A program made the position numbers and the translations under genes. Shown piece after piece: positions 1 through 9,576 of a stretch of DNA of 64,000 bases. The notes below the pieces were generated by a model. It searched no databases, was not told where the DNA came from, and worked only from the letters and a program-made list of their open reading frames with translations. The DNA comes from Alphaproteobacteria bacterium (GTDB lineage: Bacteria > Pseudomonadota > Alphaproteobacteria > Rickettsiales > JABCZZ01). Location of the stretch: NCBI GenBank assembly GCA_013289445.1, contig JABCZZ010000005.1, forward strand, positions 3,700-67,699, in the 5' to 3' direction. How positions within the stretch are numbered: position 1 is the first letter of the stretch; the number at the start of each line of letters is the position of its first letter.

Positions 1-1062
1 GCGCAGGAATACATAAATGACCGCCACCACCAGCCCGATCGCCAGAAACAACTCAAACTCCACATCTTCCACCGAGGCACGGATAGTGGTGGTGCGGTCA
101 GTGAGTATGGAAACATCCAGCGCGGCGGGCAGGGTGTTCTTCAGCTTGGGCAGCAGTTTTTTGATGCTGTCCACCACCTGAATCACGTTGACGCCGGGCT
201 GACGCTGAATGTTAAGAATAATCGCAGGGGTCTTATTGCTCCAGGCGCCTAATTTGTTATTTTCTGCGGCTTCGACGACATCCGCGATGTCGCTTACGCG
301 AATCGGTGCACCGTTCTTATAGCCGACAATGACCTGAGCATAATCCGCGCCGTTGGAAATCTGGTCGTTGGCATCAATGGTTGAGGCACGTGTTGGGCCG
401 TCAAAACTACCTTTGGCTTGATTGACATTGGAGTTGCTGACGGCGGTGCGCAGTGTCTCCAGATCGAGCCCATAAGAAGCAAGTGCGGTGGGATTAGCCT
501 GAATGCGTACCGCGGGTCGTTCGCCACCGCTTATTGACACCAAGCCTACACCGGCAAGCTGCGAAAGCTTCTGAGCGAGACGCGTGTCCACCAGATCCTC
601 GACCTTGGACAGAGGCAGAGTTTTCGAGGTGATACCCAGCGTAACGATGGGCGTATCCGCAGGGTTGACCTTGTTATAAATGGGCGGCACCGGCAGGTCG
701 GTGGGCAGGAAAGAGGTGGCGGCGTTGATAGCGGCCTGCACTTCTTGCTCCGCGACATCGAGGCTAAGCGAAAGCGAGAATTGCAGCGTGATAACCGATG
801 CGCCGCCGGAACTGGTGGAAGACATCTGGTTGAGGCCGGGCATTTGGCCCAGCTGTGTTTCCAGCGGGGCAGTCACCGAGGAAGTCATGACGTCGGGACT
901 GGCACCGGGATAAAGCGTGACGATTTCAATCGTCGGATAATCGACTTCCGGCAGCGCGGAAAGGGGCAGGGAGGAATAGGAAACAACACCGCTTAAGAAA
1001 ATGGCCAGCATCAGCAGCCATGTCGCAACCGGTCTTATAATAAATATCCGCGAGGGATTCAT
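1..1062 (-). CDS. mdtB: RND multidrug efflux permease MdtB, N-terminal part (cut by window edge)
   Basis: First 354 codons of an inner-membrane RND proton/drug antiporter; the rest lies outside the window. The ATG at 1062 gives [19 protein letters not shown], the typical first membrane helix. It is followed by periplasmic porter-domain motifs such as [32 protein letters not shown] and [11 protein letters not shown], and by [14 protein letters not shown] sequence (here [14 protein letters not shown]) leading into TM2. These match the MdtB/MdtC branch much better than AcrB. It begins 18 bp after the stop of the adaptor gene mdtA, so the two are surely co-transcribed, with the MarR gene further upstream on the same strand. 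RND permeases work as trimers with an adaptor and an outer-membrane TolC-type channel; no channel gene is visible here. MdtB versus MdtC cannot be settled without the rest of the gene. Confidence 0.9.
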   Translation of the reverse strand, partial: MNPSRIFIIRPVATWLLMLAIFLSGVVSYSSLPLSALPEVDYPTIEIVTLYPGASPDVMTSSVTAPLETQLGQMPGLNQMSSTSSGGASVITLQFSLSLSLDVAEQEVQAAINAATSFLPTDLPVPPIYNKVNPADTPIVTLGITSKTLPLSKVEDLVDTRLAQKLSQLAGVGLVSISGGERPAVRIQANPTALASYGLDLETLRTAVSNSNVNQAKGSFDGPTRASTIDANDQISNGADYAQVIVGYKNGAPIRVSDIADVVEAAENNKLGAWSNKTPAIILNIQRQPGVNVIQVVDSIKKLLPKLKNTLPAALDVSILTDRTTTIRASVEDVEFELFLAIGLVVAVIYVFLR

Positions 1063-1080
1063 GCGTTTATCTGCTGCAAA

Positions 1081-2364
1081 CTACTCTTTACTCGCATCAT
1101 CATGCTTCTTGTGCTTGTGATGTTCCTTATCACTGCTGCTGTCATCACTCTTCTTGTCTTTTGCGTCTTTGTCTTTTGCGGATTCAACAGGGGTAACGGG
1201 CTGACTATCGCTTGTAGCGATTTCAATTTTTGAACCGTCTCTTAAACCGTCCGAACCGTCGACCACTACCTGATCGCCTGCATTCACCCCAGATTCAACC
1301 GATACGGTTTCACCGTCTGCCGGCCCCAGAGTGACATTTTGCACCGCCACCGTCTTATCCGGTTTGACGAGATAGACGAAGGTGCCCTTAGAGCCGCGCT
1401 GCACTCCTGAGCTGGGAATGGTCACGACATTTTTAAGCGTGTTGAGTTTTAGGCGTATATTGACGAACTGGCTGGGAAACAGGGAGTTGTCTTTGTTAGC
1501 GAATTCCGCCCTGAGCTTGACGGTGCCGGTAGTGGGATCCACCTGGTTATCCACCGAGATAAGCGCGCCTTTGGAGAGCTTGGTTTTATTGTCGCGATCC
1601 CACGCCTCGGCAGTAAGTTTATTGCCGGCATCGAGTAATTTCAGCACGGTGGGAATGCTATCTTCAGGAATGGTGAAAAGTGCGGTGATGGGCTGAAGTT
1701 CGGTGACGATGACAATGCCATTAGTATCGGTCGTATGCACGATATTGCCAGGATCCACCTGCCTAAGCCCGACGCGGCCGCTCACCGGCGAAGTGATTTT
1801 GGTATAGACGATATCTATTTTAGCCGTATCAATCTGGCCCTGATCGTTTTTCACCGCGCCTTCATACTGCTGCACCAGTGAAGCCTGGGTATCGAGCTGC
1901 TGCTTGGCGATAGAATCCTGCGCCCACAGGGTTTTGTAGCGTGCAAGATCGATTTTTGCTTCGGCCAGGAGCGCCTTGTCACGGGTAAGCAGACCTTCGC
2001 CCTGCTCCAGAAGCGCCTGATAAGGGCGATCATCAATGAGTGCCAGCGTGTCATTCTTTTTGACCATCTGACCTTCATCGAAGAGGATTTTCATCAACTC
2101 TCCCGTAATAAGGGTATGCACTGTGATGGTGCTGCGCGGCGTGATGTTGCCCAGCCCCTGAAGATACACTGATATGTTGCCTGTCTTTGCGGTAGCGACG
2201 CCTACGGGTACGGTGGCATTTTTCGCATCCCCGTGTTTGCCTCCGCCCGAGCCGCCGGAGGACTTGGTCTGATCGCCGCCTTCTGTATCGCTCTTAGTAT
2301 GGAAATAATACCACGTGCCAAGTACTGCTGCACATAACAAGATAACCCACAGTAGTTTACGCAT
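1081..2364 (-). CDS. mdtA: RND efflux periplasmic adaptor (membrane fusion protein) MdtA
   Basis: Periplasmic adaptor linking an RND permease to an outer-membrane channel, 427 aa. An N-terminal signal/anchor (residues 1-20) is followed by a Gly/Ser/Lys-rich linker. The core shows the split lipoyl/barrel motifs of the HlyD/MFP family: GLGNITPRSTITVHTLITGE near 70-90, a coiled-coil hairpin around 110-165 with LIDDRPYQALLEQGEG, and ITSPVSGRVGLRQVDPGN near 190. These match MdtA. The C-terminal ~45 residues are an extremely Lys/Asp/Ser/His-rich tail that is not part of the conserved fold and looks like a charged, possibly metal-binding or disordered extension. It sits between the MarR gene and mdtB on the same strand. 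Confidence 0.92.
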   Translation of the reverse strand: MRKLLWVILLCAAVLGTWYYFHTKSDTEGGDQTKSSGGSGGGKHGDAKNATVPVGVATAKTGNISVYLQGLGNITPRSTITVHTLITGELMKILFDEGQMVKKNDTLALIDDRPYQALLEQGEGLLTRDKALLAEAKIDLARYKTLWAQDSIAKQQLDTQASLVQQYEGAVKNDQGQIDTAKIDIVYTKITSPVSGRVGLRQVDPGNIVHTTDTNGIVIVTELQPITALFTIPEDSIPTVLKLLDAGNKLTAEAWDRDNKTKLSKGALISVDNQVDPTTGTVKLRAEFANKDNSLFPSQFVNIRLKLNTLKNVVTIPSSGVQRGSKGTFVYLVKPDKTVAVQNVTLGPADGETVSVESGVNAGDQVVVDGSDGLRDGSKIEIATSDSQPVTPVESAKDKDAKDKKSDDSSSDKEHHKHKKHDDASKE

Positions 2365-2468
2365 AATGCCCCATAGTTATTCACTTAACTTTATACGACG
2401 TTAACCACGATTACCTTCTCTTGCCCGTAAGATAATTATAACAAGCTATATCAATAGTCTGCGGGTGT

Positions 2469-2966
2469 TTACAAAACATCACGATTCTCATGTATTTTGC
2501 CTTTGGATTGCGGGCTCATGGGAGCGCTTCTGGTGACCAGATTGCCGCGAATTTGCTGAAGCACTTGCAATAGATGTCGCTGATCCTGGGCAGATACACC
2601 TGCGAACACTTCCTTGCGCACCTCGCTCTTTATCGATTCCATTTTTTCCAGTACCGGATCGACCTGCCTGGTAAGGTAGAGCAGGCGGACACGCCTGTCC
2701 GAAGGGTCATGGCGACGCTCCACCCAGCCGGCGCGCTCCAGCCGGTCGAGCAATCCCACCAATGTGATGGGCTCAATCTCCATAAGCTCGGCCAGACTCG
2801 CCTGATTTATTCCCTCATGCTGCATCAAAGTGCTGATAACGGACCATTGCGATTGGGTCAGCCCGACACTTGTGGCCTTGCGTTCAAAACGTTTGCGGAT
2901 AAGGCGTGAAACATCGCGCACTAATGCGCCAAAGCTGCCGTTTTCAGCCGATGAAGACTTTGCCAT
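2469..2966 (-). CDS. MarR family transcriptional regulator
   Basis: 165-aa dimeric winged-helix regulator. The wHTH spans about residues 35-105: LTQSQWSVISTLMQHEGI, then the recognition-helix region ASLAELMEIEPITLVGLLDR, then the wing with the hallmark DRR (residues 90-92 in DPSDRRVRL). It is the first gene of the mdtAB run, 104 bp upstream of mdtA and divergent from resB. By analogy with many MarR proteins next to pumps it probably represses the efflux genes and itself, and is released by a phenolic or drug-like ligand; this is inference. An AT-rich inverted repeat in the divergent gap is a candidate operator. Confidence 0.88.
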   Translation of the reverse strand: MAKSSSAENGSFGALVRDVSRLIRKRFERKATSVGLTQSQWSVISTLMQHEGINQASLAELMEIEPITLVGLLDRLERAGWVERRHDPSDRRVRLLYLTRQVDPVLEKMESIKSEVRKEVFAGVSAQDQRHLLQVLQQIRGNLVTRSAPMSPQSKGKIHENRDVL

Positions 2967-2996
2967 ATAGATGCCTTATATATAATATATAATATC

Positions 2997-3010
2997 ATAA
3001 GCTAACTTAT
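2997..3010. promoter_or_regulatory. Candidate MarR operator (inverted repeat)
   Basis: ATAAG-CTAA-CTTAT lies in a very AT-rich stretch about 30-45 bp upstream of the marR start codon, between the divergent marR and resB genes. MarR proteins usually bind short AT-rich palindromes over their own promoters. The arms are only 5 bp, so this is a weak call based on position. Confidence 0.3.
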
Positions 3011-3049
3011 AATCAAGCGTAACCTGTGTTTTGTGTCGTATGCTGCCTC

Positions 3050-3077
3050 TTGCACCGCTTAGGATTGTCAATATGAT
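3050..3077 (+). promoter_or_regulatory. Probable sigma-70 promoter of resB
   Basis: TTGCAC (-35), a 16-bp spacer, then TATGAT (-10, 3072-3077). The resB ATG follows 12 bp after the -10 and no Shine-Dalgarno sequence is visible. Transcription starting about 7 nt after the -10 would leave a leader of only ~5 nt. Confidence 0.5.
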
Positions 3078-3089
3078 ACCCACGATTTC

Positions 3090-4193
3090 ATGGCAGGCAT
3101 ATTTTACAAAATCCGGACAACCGCTCACGCGCTCGCCAGTCCTGTATGGCTTTTTTACGGACTGCCGTGGCTGATGCTGCTACTTGTGCTGGGCACGGTG
3201 GCGCAGCGTTACATCGGACTCTACGCATCGCAAAAACTTTTCTTTGGATCCTTTATATTGTGGGCAGGGCCATTTCCCTTGCCAGGCGCCTACAGCGTCC
3301 TTGCGTTCATTGCGTTCAGCATAAGTGCAAAACTGCTGCTGGCTTCGCCTTTTAGCAGGCAGCAGCTGGGCGTAATTCTTACGCATACGAGCGCGCTGGT
3401 ACTACTTCTCGGCGGGCTTATCACGGCGCTTTGCCGCGAAGAAGGCTATGTCGTGCTTGGTGAAGGGGAAAGTACGCATTTTGTATCCGACTACCATGAT
3501 CGCGCGCTTACCGTTTCACGAAACGGTGTAGAGCTGCTGGCACTTTCGCCGGAAGAAATGCATGTAGGAGACACCGTTGGCGTGGCACCTCTGCCATTTA
3601 CGCTTTCCATCACGCGGTATTGCTATCCCTGCATGCTTGTGCCGCGCCAGTTTACAAAAGCTGTGTTTAAAGGCCTTGCTAAGGATGTGGATATCACTGC
3701 CAAAACTCCCAGCAGCGAAGAATCCCAGAACCAGGCTGCTGTTCTTCTTGGCATAAGGGGGGCGGGCGCCGCCGACGGTATCTATCTCGCATCTGAAATG
3801 CTCAAGGAGCAGCCCGACATTGCCGCTGGATCCGATCATTACACATTCAAGATTGAGCCGACGCGCCGCGCGTTGCCCTTTAGCGTCAAATTGCAGCATT
3901 TTGATAAGTCCGATTATCCCGGCACGGACATGGCAAAAAGTTACACGTCACACGTAACGATTAATGATAATAGCGCTGAATGGAATGCAATCATCGAGAT
4001 GAATCAGCCACTGCGCTATCGCGGCTATACGTTATATCAATCCTCATTCGTGGAAAACGACGGCAAATTGCTCAGCGTGCTTGCCGTAGTCAATAATGCA
4101 GGCGCCTGGTTTCCCTATATTGCCATATCGATGCTTTGCGCCGGGCTTTTGCTGCATATAGTGGTGACCTTCATCGAAAAGGCCAGACGATGA
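3090..4193 (+). CDS. resB: Cytochrome c biogenesis protein ResB
   Basis: 367-aa membrane subunit of the System II (CcsBA/ResBC) cytochrome c synthase, which carries haem across the membrane and attaches it to apocytochrome c. Three N-terminal membrane segments (about 20-38, 63-85, 93-114) are followed by a long periplasmic domain and a last helix at about 340-362, the normal ResB topology. The segment LGVILTHTSALVLLLGGLIT carries a conserved histidine, and LRYRGYTLYQSSF near 305-318 is a ResB signature before the last helix. Its stop overlaps the ccsA start (ATGA), so the two are translationally coupled. Confidence 0.87.
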   Translation: MAGIFYKIRTTAHALASPVWLFYGLPWLMLLLVLGTVAQRYIGLYASQKLFFGSFILWAGPFPLPGAYSVLAFIAFSISAKLLLASPFSRQQLGVILTHTSALVLLLGGLITALCREEGYVVLGEGESTHFVSDYHDRALTVSRNGVELLALSPEEMHVGDTVGVAPLPFTLSITRYCYPCMLVPRQFTKAVFKGLAKDVDITAKTPSSEESQNQAAVLLGIRGAGAADGIYLASEMLKEQPDIAAGSDHYTFKIEPTRRALPFSVKLQHFDKSDYPGTDMAKSYTSHVTINDNSAEWNAIIEMNQPLRYRGYTLYQSSFVENDGKLLSVLAVVNNAGAWFPYIAISMLCAGLLLHIVVTFIEKARR

Positions 4194-6034
4194 AATGGCT
4201 CGCTATATTATTACTGTTGATCCCTTTTTCATCGGTGGCAGATAATCACACCGAGCTGGACTACAAAGATTTCATGCGCATTCCCGTACTGCATGAAGGG
4301 CGCATCAAGCCGATGGATAGCGTTGCGCGCATCATGTTCAAGCGCATAAGCGGGCATGACGCGCTGCCAGGCAACTCTGCCAGCGCATGGTTTGCCGGTG
4401 TGCTTTTCGATCCTGTGCGCGCCGGTGCTCAGAAATGGTTTTTAGTGCACTCGCCCGATGTCTTGCACATGCTTTCATTGCCTGAGAGCGCCGAAGGCAC
4501 CTATAGCTACGAAGAACTCGAAGGCGCGCTCGCGAGCCACACGCCCTTGCTTAAGTTAGTGGCTGCGAAAGATAAAAAAGACCAAACCGCAGCCGATCAG
4601 GAAGTACTGCGACTGTTTTTTCTGATGAACAATTTTGCCGAATTTATGGAAAGCTTTTCGCTACTCATGCCGCTAGCTGATATCGATCCGCAGGTGCGCG
4701 AAAAGTTGGGCGTGAAAGACAATGCAGACGTCACCTATTTCGATCTGCTCAAGATTCGCCAGACACTGCGTGAAGAACTTAAGAATATTGTGGTACGCAA
4801 GCAGGATCATATTGATAAATACAGCGCCCACGAACAGAGCATTGCAAGCCTGATGTACCGCATGGATCTGCTCGAAGCGGCGGATAAGGAAAATGCGTTG
4901 CTGCGCGTAATTCCTTCATCGTGGGATGAGAGTGGACAGTGGTTTTCGCCGTGGAGTGTGATCGAAAAAGGTGACGGCTCACCTGCCAGCGCGGCATTGT
5001 TTCAGCATTGGCATCTGCTTGCTCAGGCCTATCTGCACAAGGACGCCGCGTTATGGAAAGCCGAGTCAGAAGCCCTCAGCGCCACGCCGGCACGCACCTG
5101 GGCGCTCAAGCTTGAAGTGCTCTATCATCGTCTTAATCCTCTCGGCATCAGTCTTGCGCTTTATATATTGGCATCTGTACTGGGCTTTGTAGCGACCATA
5201 CGCCGTGCGCCAGCGATACTCACCGCCTCGTATGGGGCGCTGCTAACCGGGGCGGGTTTTCATGCCGCTGCCCTGTGCGCACGTATGGCCATACTTATGC
5301 GCCCTCCCGTGGGCACGCTCTATGAGTCGATGATTTTTGTGAGTTTTATTGCGAGTGCTTTTGGCCTTTGGCTTGAGCAGAATAAAAAAAATGGCGAGGG
5401 GCTTATCATCACAGGCCTTATTGCAAGTCTGCTGCTCGCCTGTGCCAGCGTATTTGCCGCCGATGAGGATACGCTGGGCGTGCTGGTAGCCGTGCTCAAT
5501 ACCCGTTTCTGGCTTGCCACACATGTGGTTTGCATCACCACGGGCTATGGCGCATCGCTGGTTGCGGCAATGCTTGCCCATATTTATCTGATCAAGCGTA
5601 CATGGCAACCGGCAAGCATGCTTGCGCTGCTTGAACAGCGTATTTATCGCGTGGCTATTGTGGCGCTGTTCTTCACTACGGTTGGCACCATGTTGGGTGG
5701 TATCTGGGCGGATCAATCCTGGGGACGTTTCTGGGGCTGGGATCCGAAGGAAAACGGCGCTCTGCTCATCGTGCTATGGCTCATTTGGCTGCTGCATGGA
5801 CGGGTGGGCGGCCAGATAAGCGTGCTGGGCTTTGTCATCGGCATGGCCTCCTTGAGCATTGTGGTCATGCTCGCCTGGGTGGGCGTGAACCTGCTAAGCG
5901 TCGGCTTGCATAGTTATGGCTTTACCAGTGTCGCCGCCAACGGCCTGCTTATCTTCTGTACCACAGAAGCAGTTTTTATCGTTGTGACGAGCATCGCTAT
6001 TTATACTCTGAGAAAAATAAAACATGCGGCGTAA
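4190..6034 (+). CDS. ccsA: Cytochrome c biogenesis protein CcsA/ResC (haem-handling subunit)
   Basis: 614-aa partner of ResB. I start it at the ATG that overlaps the resB stop, which gives a clean signal sequence (MKWLAILLLLIPFSSVADN); an upstream in-frame start at 4136 lies inside resB and is less likely. A periplasmic N-terminal region of ~310 residues precedes the multi-pass cytochrome-c-assembly domain. The WWD signature WGRFWGWDPKENGALL is near residues 510-525. Histidines in LATHVVCITTGYG (~444) and VGLHSYGF (~573) fit the external haem ligands of this family. System II is rare in alphaproteobacteria, which mostly use CcmABCDEFGH. Confidence 0.9.
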   Translation: MKWLAILLLLIPFSSVADNHTELDYKDFMRIPVLHEGRIKPMDSVARIMFKRISGHDALPGNSASAWFAGVLFDPVRAGAQKWFLVHSPDVLHMLSLPESAEGTYSYEELEGALASHTPLLKLVAAKDKKDQTAADQEVLRLFFLMNNFAEFMESFSLLMPLADIDPQVREKLGVKDNADVTYFDLLKIRQTLREELKNIVVRKQDHIDKYSAHEQSIASLMYRMDLLEAADKENALLRVIPSSWDESGQWFSPWSVIEKGDGSPASAALFQHWHLLAQAYLHKDAALWKAESEALSATPARTWALKLEVLYHRLNPLGISLALYILASVLGFVATIRRAPAILTASYGALLTGAGFHAAALCARMAILMRPPVGTLYESMIFVSFIASAFGLWLEQNKKNGEGLIITGLIASLLLACASVFAADEDTLGVLVAVLNTRFWLATHVVCITTGYGASLVAAMLAHIYLIKRTWQPASMLALLEQRIYRVAIVALFFTTVGTMLGGIWADQSWGRFWGWDPKENGALLIVLWLIWLLHGRVGGQISVLGFVIGMASLSIVVMLAWVGVNLLSVGLHSYGFTSVAANGLLIFCTTEAVFIVVTSIAIYTLRKIKHAA

Positions 6035-6542
6035 TGTTATTCTTTTGTTTGTGGCAGCGGTATTGCTCACGTCTTTCTGGATGGTGTTTCAGGAAACACC
6101 CCAGACGACTGTGCAAATGCAGGAGGCGCCGGATTTTTCCTGGCAGGGTGCGGATGCATCACATCATAGGCTCTCAGAGCTGGGTGCCAAGCCGGTGGTA
6201 TTGCATTTCTGGGCATCATGGTGCGCCCCATGCCGCGAAGAGTTTCCCGCATTGATTGTCGCTGCACGCCGCAATAAGAACATCATTTTTCTGACCGTTT
6301 CGGGCGATGAAGATGGTGCCAGGGCAGAGGCGTTTATTCATCAATACGCTGGACAAGAGCTTCCGGACAATCTGCTGGTCGCCGTCGACAGCACGCATGC
6401 GCTTGCATTCGATATGTTCCAGACCGTACAGTATCCCGAAACTATCCTGCTTGATTCCGCGCATCACTTGCGCCGCAAATTTCCCGGACCCGTTGACTGG
6501 AAGGGCAAAGACGTTCAGGATTACCTGAATCAGTTACGCTAA
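6024..6542 (+). CDS. TlpA/ResA-like thioredoxin, membrane anchored
   Basis: 172-aa periplasmic thiol-disulfide oxidoreductase. An N-terminal anchor (residues 4-21) precedes a thioredoxin fold with the active site WASWCAPC (Cys67 and Cys70), then FLTVSGDED and the cis-Pro strand VQYPETILLD. It overlaps the end of ccsA by 11 bp and is the last gene of the resB-ccsA run. This supports a ResA/CcmG role: keeping the CXXCH motif of apocytochrome c reduced for haem attachment. Confidence 0.87.
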   Translation: MRRNVILLFVAAVLLTSFWMVFQETPQTTVQMQEAPDFSWQGADASHHRLSELGAKPVVLHFWASWCAPCREEFPALIVAARRNKNIIFLTVSGDEDGARAEAFIHQYAGQELPDNLLVAVDSTHALAFDMFQTVQYPETILLDSAHHLRRKFPGPVDWKGKDVQDYLNQLR

Positions 6543-6553
6543 GGCGGGCGGGT

Positions 6554-9500
6554 ATGGACAGCTTAAGCTACGACAATGATGCAGCGTTGCTGCGCGTAAG
6601 CAAGGAAGCATTTGCTGAAGAAGCGCAATGCGTAAAGCAATTGCATGCGCAGGCCCAGTATTTTTCTGCGAAATCGGCCAGAATTGATGCGCGTACCCGC
6701 CAGTGCATCGAAGCGGTGCGCGCGCGCAAGAAAATCGGTGGCATCGAAGCATTTCAGCAGGAATATAATTTAAGCAGCCAGGAAGGCATCATGCTCATGT
6801 GTCTGGCTGAAGCGCTCCTGCGCATTCCCGATGCGGCGACAGCCGATGCGCTGATCCATGACAAACTTATGTCGGGCGACTGGGACAGGCATATCGGTCT
6901 TGGCCGCCCGTTTCTGGTGAATGTCGGCAGTTGGGGCCTCGAACTGGCAGACAAAGTAACCGATGGCGGCGGTCTTACGCAGTCGGCCGGAGAGTTTATA
7001 GGCGGGCTGATTCATCGGCTGGGCGAGCCTGTGGTGCGCGGCGCACTCAAACAGGCAATGAAATTGATGGGCAGCGTTTTTGTGCTGGCGGGCAGCATGG
7101 AAGTGGCGAAGAAAAAAGCAGCAGCCTTACATAAAAAAGGCTGGCTCTTTTCTTTTGATATGCTGGGCGAAGGGGCACGTTCAGCGGCACAGGCCGAAGA
7201 ATATTTTGGCAAGTACCTTCATGCGATTGAAACGCTTTCTTCCCAGAAAGCATCGTCGCTGTTCGCGCGCGATGGCATTTCAATCAAGCTTTCCGCTTTG
7301 CATCCGCGTCTGGAGCTAAGACAGTACCGGACGCTGGAAAAAGTACTCATGCCAAAACTGAAAACGCTGGTGCGTGCGGCGGAAAAACAGCAGATATTAC
7401 TGACGATTGATGCCGAAGAATCGACCCGGCTGGATATATCACTGATACTATTCAAGGCGTTGTTTACTGATCCGGAATTTGCCCGCTATGAGGGACTTGG
7501 CCTGGCAGTGCAGGCGTATCAGAAACGTGCGGCCTATGTGATTGATTATCTTGCGGCGATTGCAAAACATACGGGCAAACGTATTGCATTGCGGCTCGTA
7601 AAAGGGGCGTATTGGGACAGTGAGATCAAACGCGCTCAGGCTGATGGTCTGGCCGATTACCCGGTTTTTACAAGCAAAGCTCATACGGATATTTCATATC
7701 TTGCCTGTGCGGCTAAGTTACTTAAGCAGCCGCGTTATTTTTATCCGCAATTTGCCACGCATAATGCACGCAGCATCGCAAGCATTCTGGAAATGGCTGA
7801 GGATAATGAATATGAATTTCAGCGGCTCTACGGCATGGGGGAAGCTTTATACGAGGTAGTGCTGGCTGAATCTAAACGTCCTTGTCGCATTTATGCGCCT
7901 GTCGGTACGCCGGCACATCTGCTTTCCTATCTCATTCGCCGCATTCTTGAAAACGGCGCCAATAATTCATTCGTACGCGGGCTTTACGATGCGCCTATAG
8001 AAATACTTTCAGCCGATCCGCTGTCCTCTAAACAGGCAGCCACCGCAACGTTGCCGTTGCCGCAAGCGCTCTATCCCGATCGCAAGAATTCGCGAGGATA
8101 TGACCTGGGCAATTGTGCCGAGTTGATAGCGCTTACCAAAAATATCGCTACCGCTGCGCAGAAGCCGCAAAAACTCCAAACCGCAACGAAAGCGGATTGC
8201 GATAAGGCATTTATACGTGCGCAGGAGGCTTTTGCCGCATGGAACGCCATAGACCGCGCCAGTTGTCTTGAGCGTATTGCCGAATGTTATGAAAAAAATG
8301 CCGATACGTTGATGGCGCTTTGTGTGCAGGAAGCGGGCAAGACGATTGCCGACAGCATTGCCGAAGTGCGTGAAGCCATCGATTACTGTCGTTATTACGC
8401 CGAGCAGGCGCGCCGGATTCTCATGCCATCGGTGCTGCACGGCCCAAGCGGCGAGCGTAATCTGCTCAGTTTGCATCCGCGTGGAACTATCGTTGCCATT
8501 AGCCCGTGGAATTTTCCTCTCGCCATATTTACCGGGCAAATTGTTGCAGCACTGGTTACAGGCAATTGTGTTATCGCCAAGCCAGCTGAACAGACTCCCG
8601 CCATTGCTGCACTGGCTGTTAAGCTTATGCACGGAGCGGGCGTACCGCAAGGGGCGTTGCAACTCCTCTGCGGCAGTGGCGAAGAGATAGGTCAGCGTTT
8701 GGTAAAGGACGAACGCACGGATGGCGTGGTTTTTACTGGCTCTACTGCGGCTGCCTTCTTGATTAATCAGGTTTTGGCTGCGCGCAAGGCGGCCATTGCG
8801 CCGCTGATTGCTGAAACCGGCGGGCAGAATTGCATGATTGTCGATAGCTCGGCGCTCATCGAGCAGACGGTGGATGATATCATACTCTCCGCGTTTGGCA
8901 GTGCAGGCCAGCGTTGCTCGGCTTTGCGCGTTGTATTCGTGCAGGAAGAAATTGCCGATGCATTGCTTAGCGTGCTGGCGGGTGCGATGGAGCAGTTGCG
9001 GATCGGATCGGCTACGGATGTGAGTATGGATATTGGCCCGGTCATCGACAAAGAGGCCTATGACAATCTCCTGCGGCATATCAAAAGGCTCAAAAAAGAC
9101 GCCAAGCTGATTGCCGTGACCAAACTGCCGCGGGATGCCTCTTCTACGCGGCTGGTGGCGCCGCATGTCTTCGAGATAGCGTCTATCGATGTGCTTGAAG
9201 GCGAGGTGTTCGGCCCGGTGCTGCATGTCGTGCGCTTTAAGGAGCGCGCGCTCGATAAAGTCATCGCGCAGGTCAATTCTACCGGCTACGGATTAACGTT
9301 TGGCATTCAGAGCCGCATCGATGAAAAAATCCGTGAGATTACCGCGCGTATCAAAGCCGGAAATATTTATATCAACCGCTCGATGATTGGTGCCACGGTA
9401 GGCGTGCATCCCTTTGGCGGCATGGGACTCTCAGGCACCGGGCCCAAAGCGGGCGGTCCTCATTACCTGCAGCGTTTCTGTGTGGAGAAAACCGTAAGCG

Positions 9501-9556
9501 TCAATACTGCAGCGGTGGGCGGCAATCTTGAATTACTGGTGGGCAGGCCTGACTAA
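6554..9556 (+). CDS. putA: Bifunctional proline dehydrogenase / L-glutamate-gamma-semialdehyde dehydrogenase PutA
   Basis: 1000-aa trifold-less (short) PutA that oxidises proline to glutamate in two steps, FAD- then NAD-linked, with channelling of pyrroline-5-carboxylate. The N-terminal arm and alpha domain (about 20-180) lead to the PRODH barrel, with RLVKGAYWDSEIKRAQ near 346 and the FAD/substrate-end segment PVGTPAHLLSYLIRRILENG near 450. The aldehyde dehydrogenase half starts near 530: SPWNFPLAIFTGQI, the catalytic Glu in AETGGQNCM (~753) and the catalytic Cys in GQRCSALRVV (~787). It lacks the N-terminal ribbon-helix-helix DNA-binding domain of the long E. coli form, so it should not autoregulate. 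It starts 11 bp after the thioredoxin gene. Confidence 0.95.
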   Translation: MDSLSYDNDAALLRVSKEAFAEEAQCVKQLHAQAQYFSAKSARIDARTRQCIEAVRARKKIGGIEAFQQEYNLSSQEGIMLMCLAEALLRIPDAATADALIHDKLMSGDWDRHIGLGRPFLVNVGSWGLELADKVTDGGGLTQSAGEFIGGLIHRLGEPVVRGALKQAMKLMGSVFVLAGSMEVAKKKAAALHKKGWLFSFDMLGEGARSAAQAEEYFGKYLHAIETLSSQKASSLFARDGISIKLSALHPRLELRQYRTLEKVLMPKLKTLVRAAEKQQILLTIDAEESTRLDISLILFKALFTDPEFARYEGLGLAVQAYQKRAAYVIDYLAAIAKHTGKRIALRLVKGAYWDSEIKRAQADGLADYPVFTSKAHTDISYLACAAKLLKQPRYFYPQFATHNARSIASILEMAEDNEYEFQRLYGMGEALYEVVLAESKRPCRIYAPVGTPAHLLSYLIRRILENGANNSFVRGLYDAPIEILSADPLSSKQAATATLPLPQALYPDRKNSRGYDLGNCAELIALTKNIATAAQKPQKLQTATKADCDKAFIRAQEAFAAWNAIDRASCLERIAECYEKNADTLMALCVQEAGKTIADSIAEVREAIDYCRYYAEQARRILMPSVLHGPSGERNLLSLHPRGTIVAISPWNFPLAIFTGQIVAALVTGNCVIAKPAEQTPAIAALAVKLMHGAGVPQGALQLLCGSGEEIGQRLVKDERTDGVVFTGSTAAAFLINQVLAARKAAIAPLIAETGGQNCMIVDSSALIEQTVDDIILSAFGSAGQRCSALRVVFVQEEIADALLSVLAGAMEQLRIGSATDVSMDIGPVIDKEAYDNLLRHIKRLKKDAKLIAVTKLPRDASSTRLVAPHVFEIASIDVLEGEVFGPVLHVVRFKERALDKVIAQVNSTGYGLTFGIQSRIDEKIREITARIKAGNIYINRSMIGATVGVHPFGGMGLSGTGPKAGGPHYLQRFCVEKTVSVNTAAVGGNLELLVGRPD

Positions 9557-9576
9557 GGCTGCGACACTAAGGGCTG

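Noticed and set aside
8009..9226. 405-codon open frame antisense to putA
   Set aside because: A composition shadow of a well-conserved enzyme; the sequence resembles no family and is rich in His/Arg/Gln as antisense frames are.
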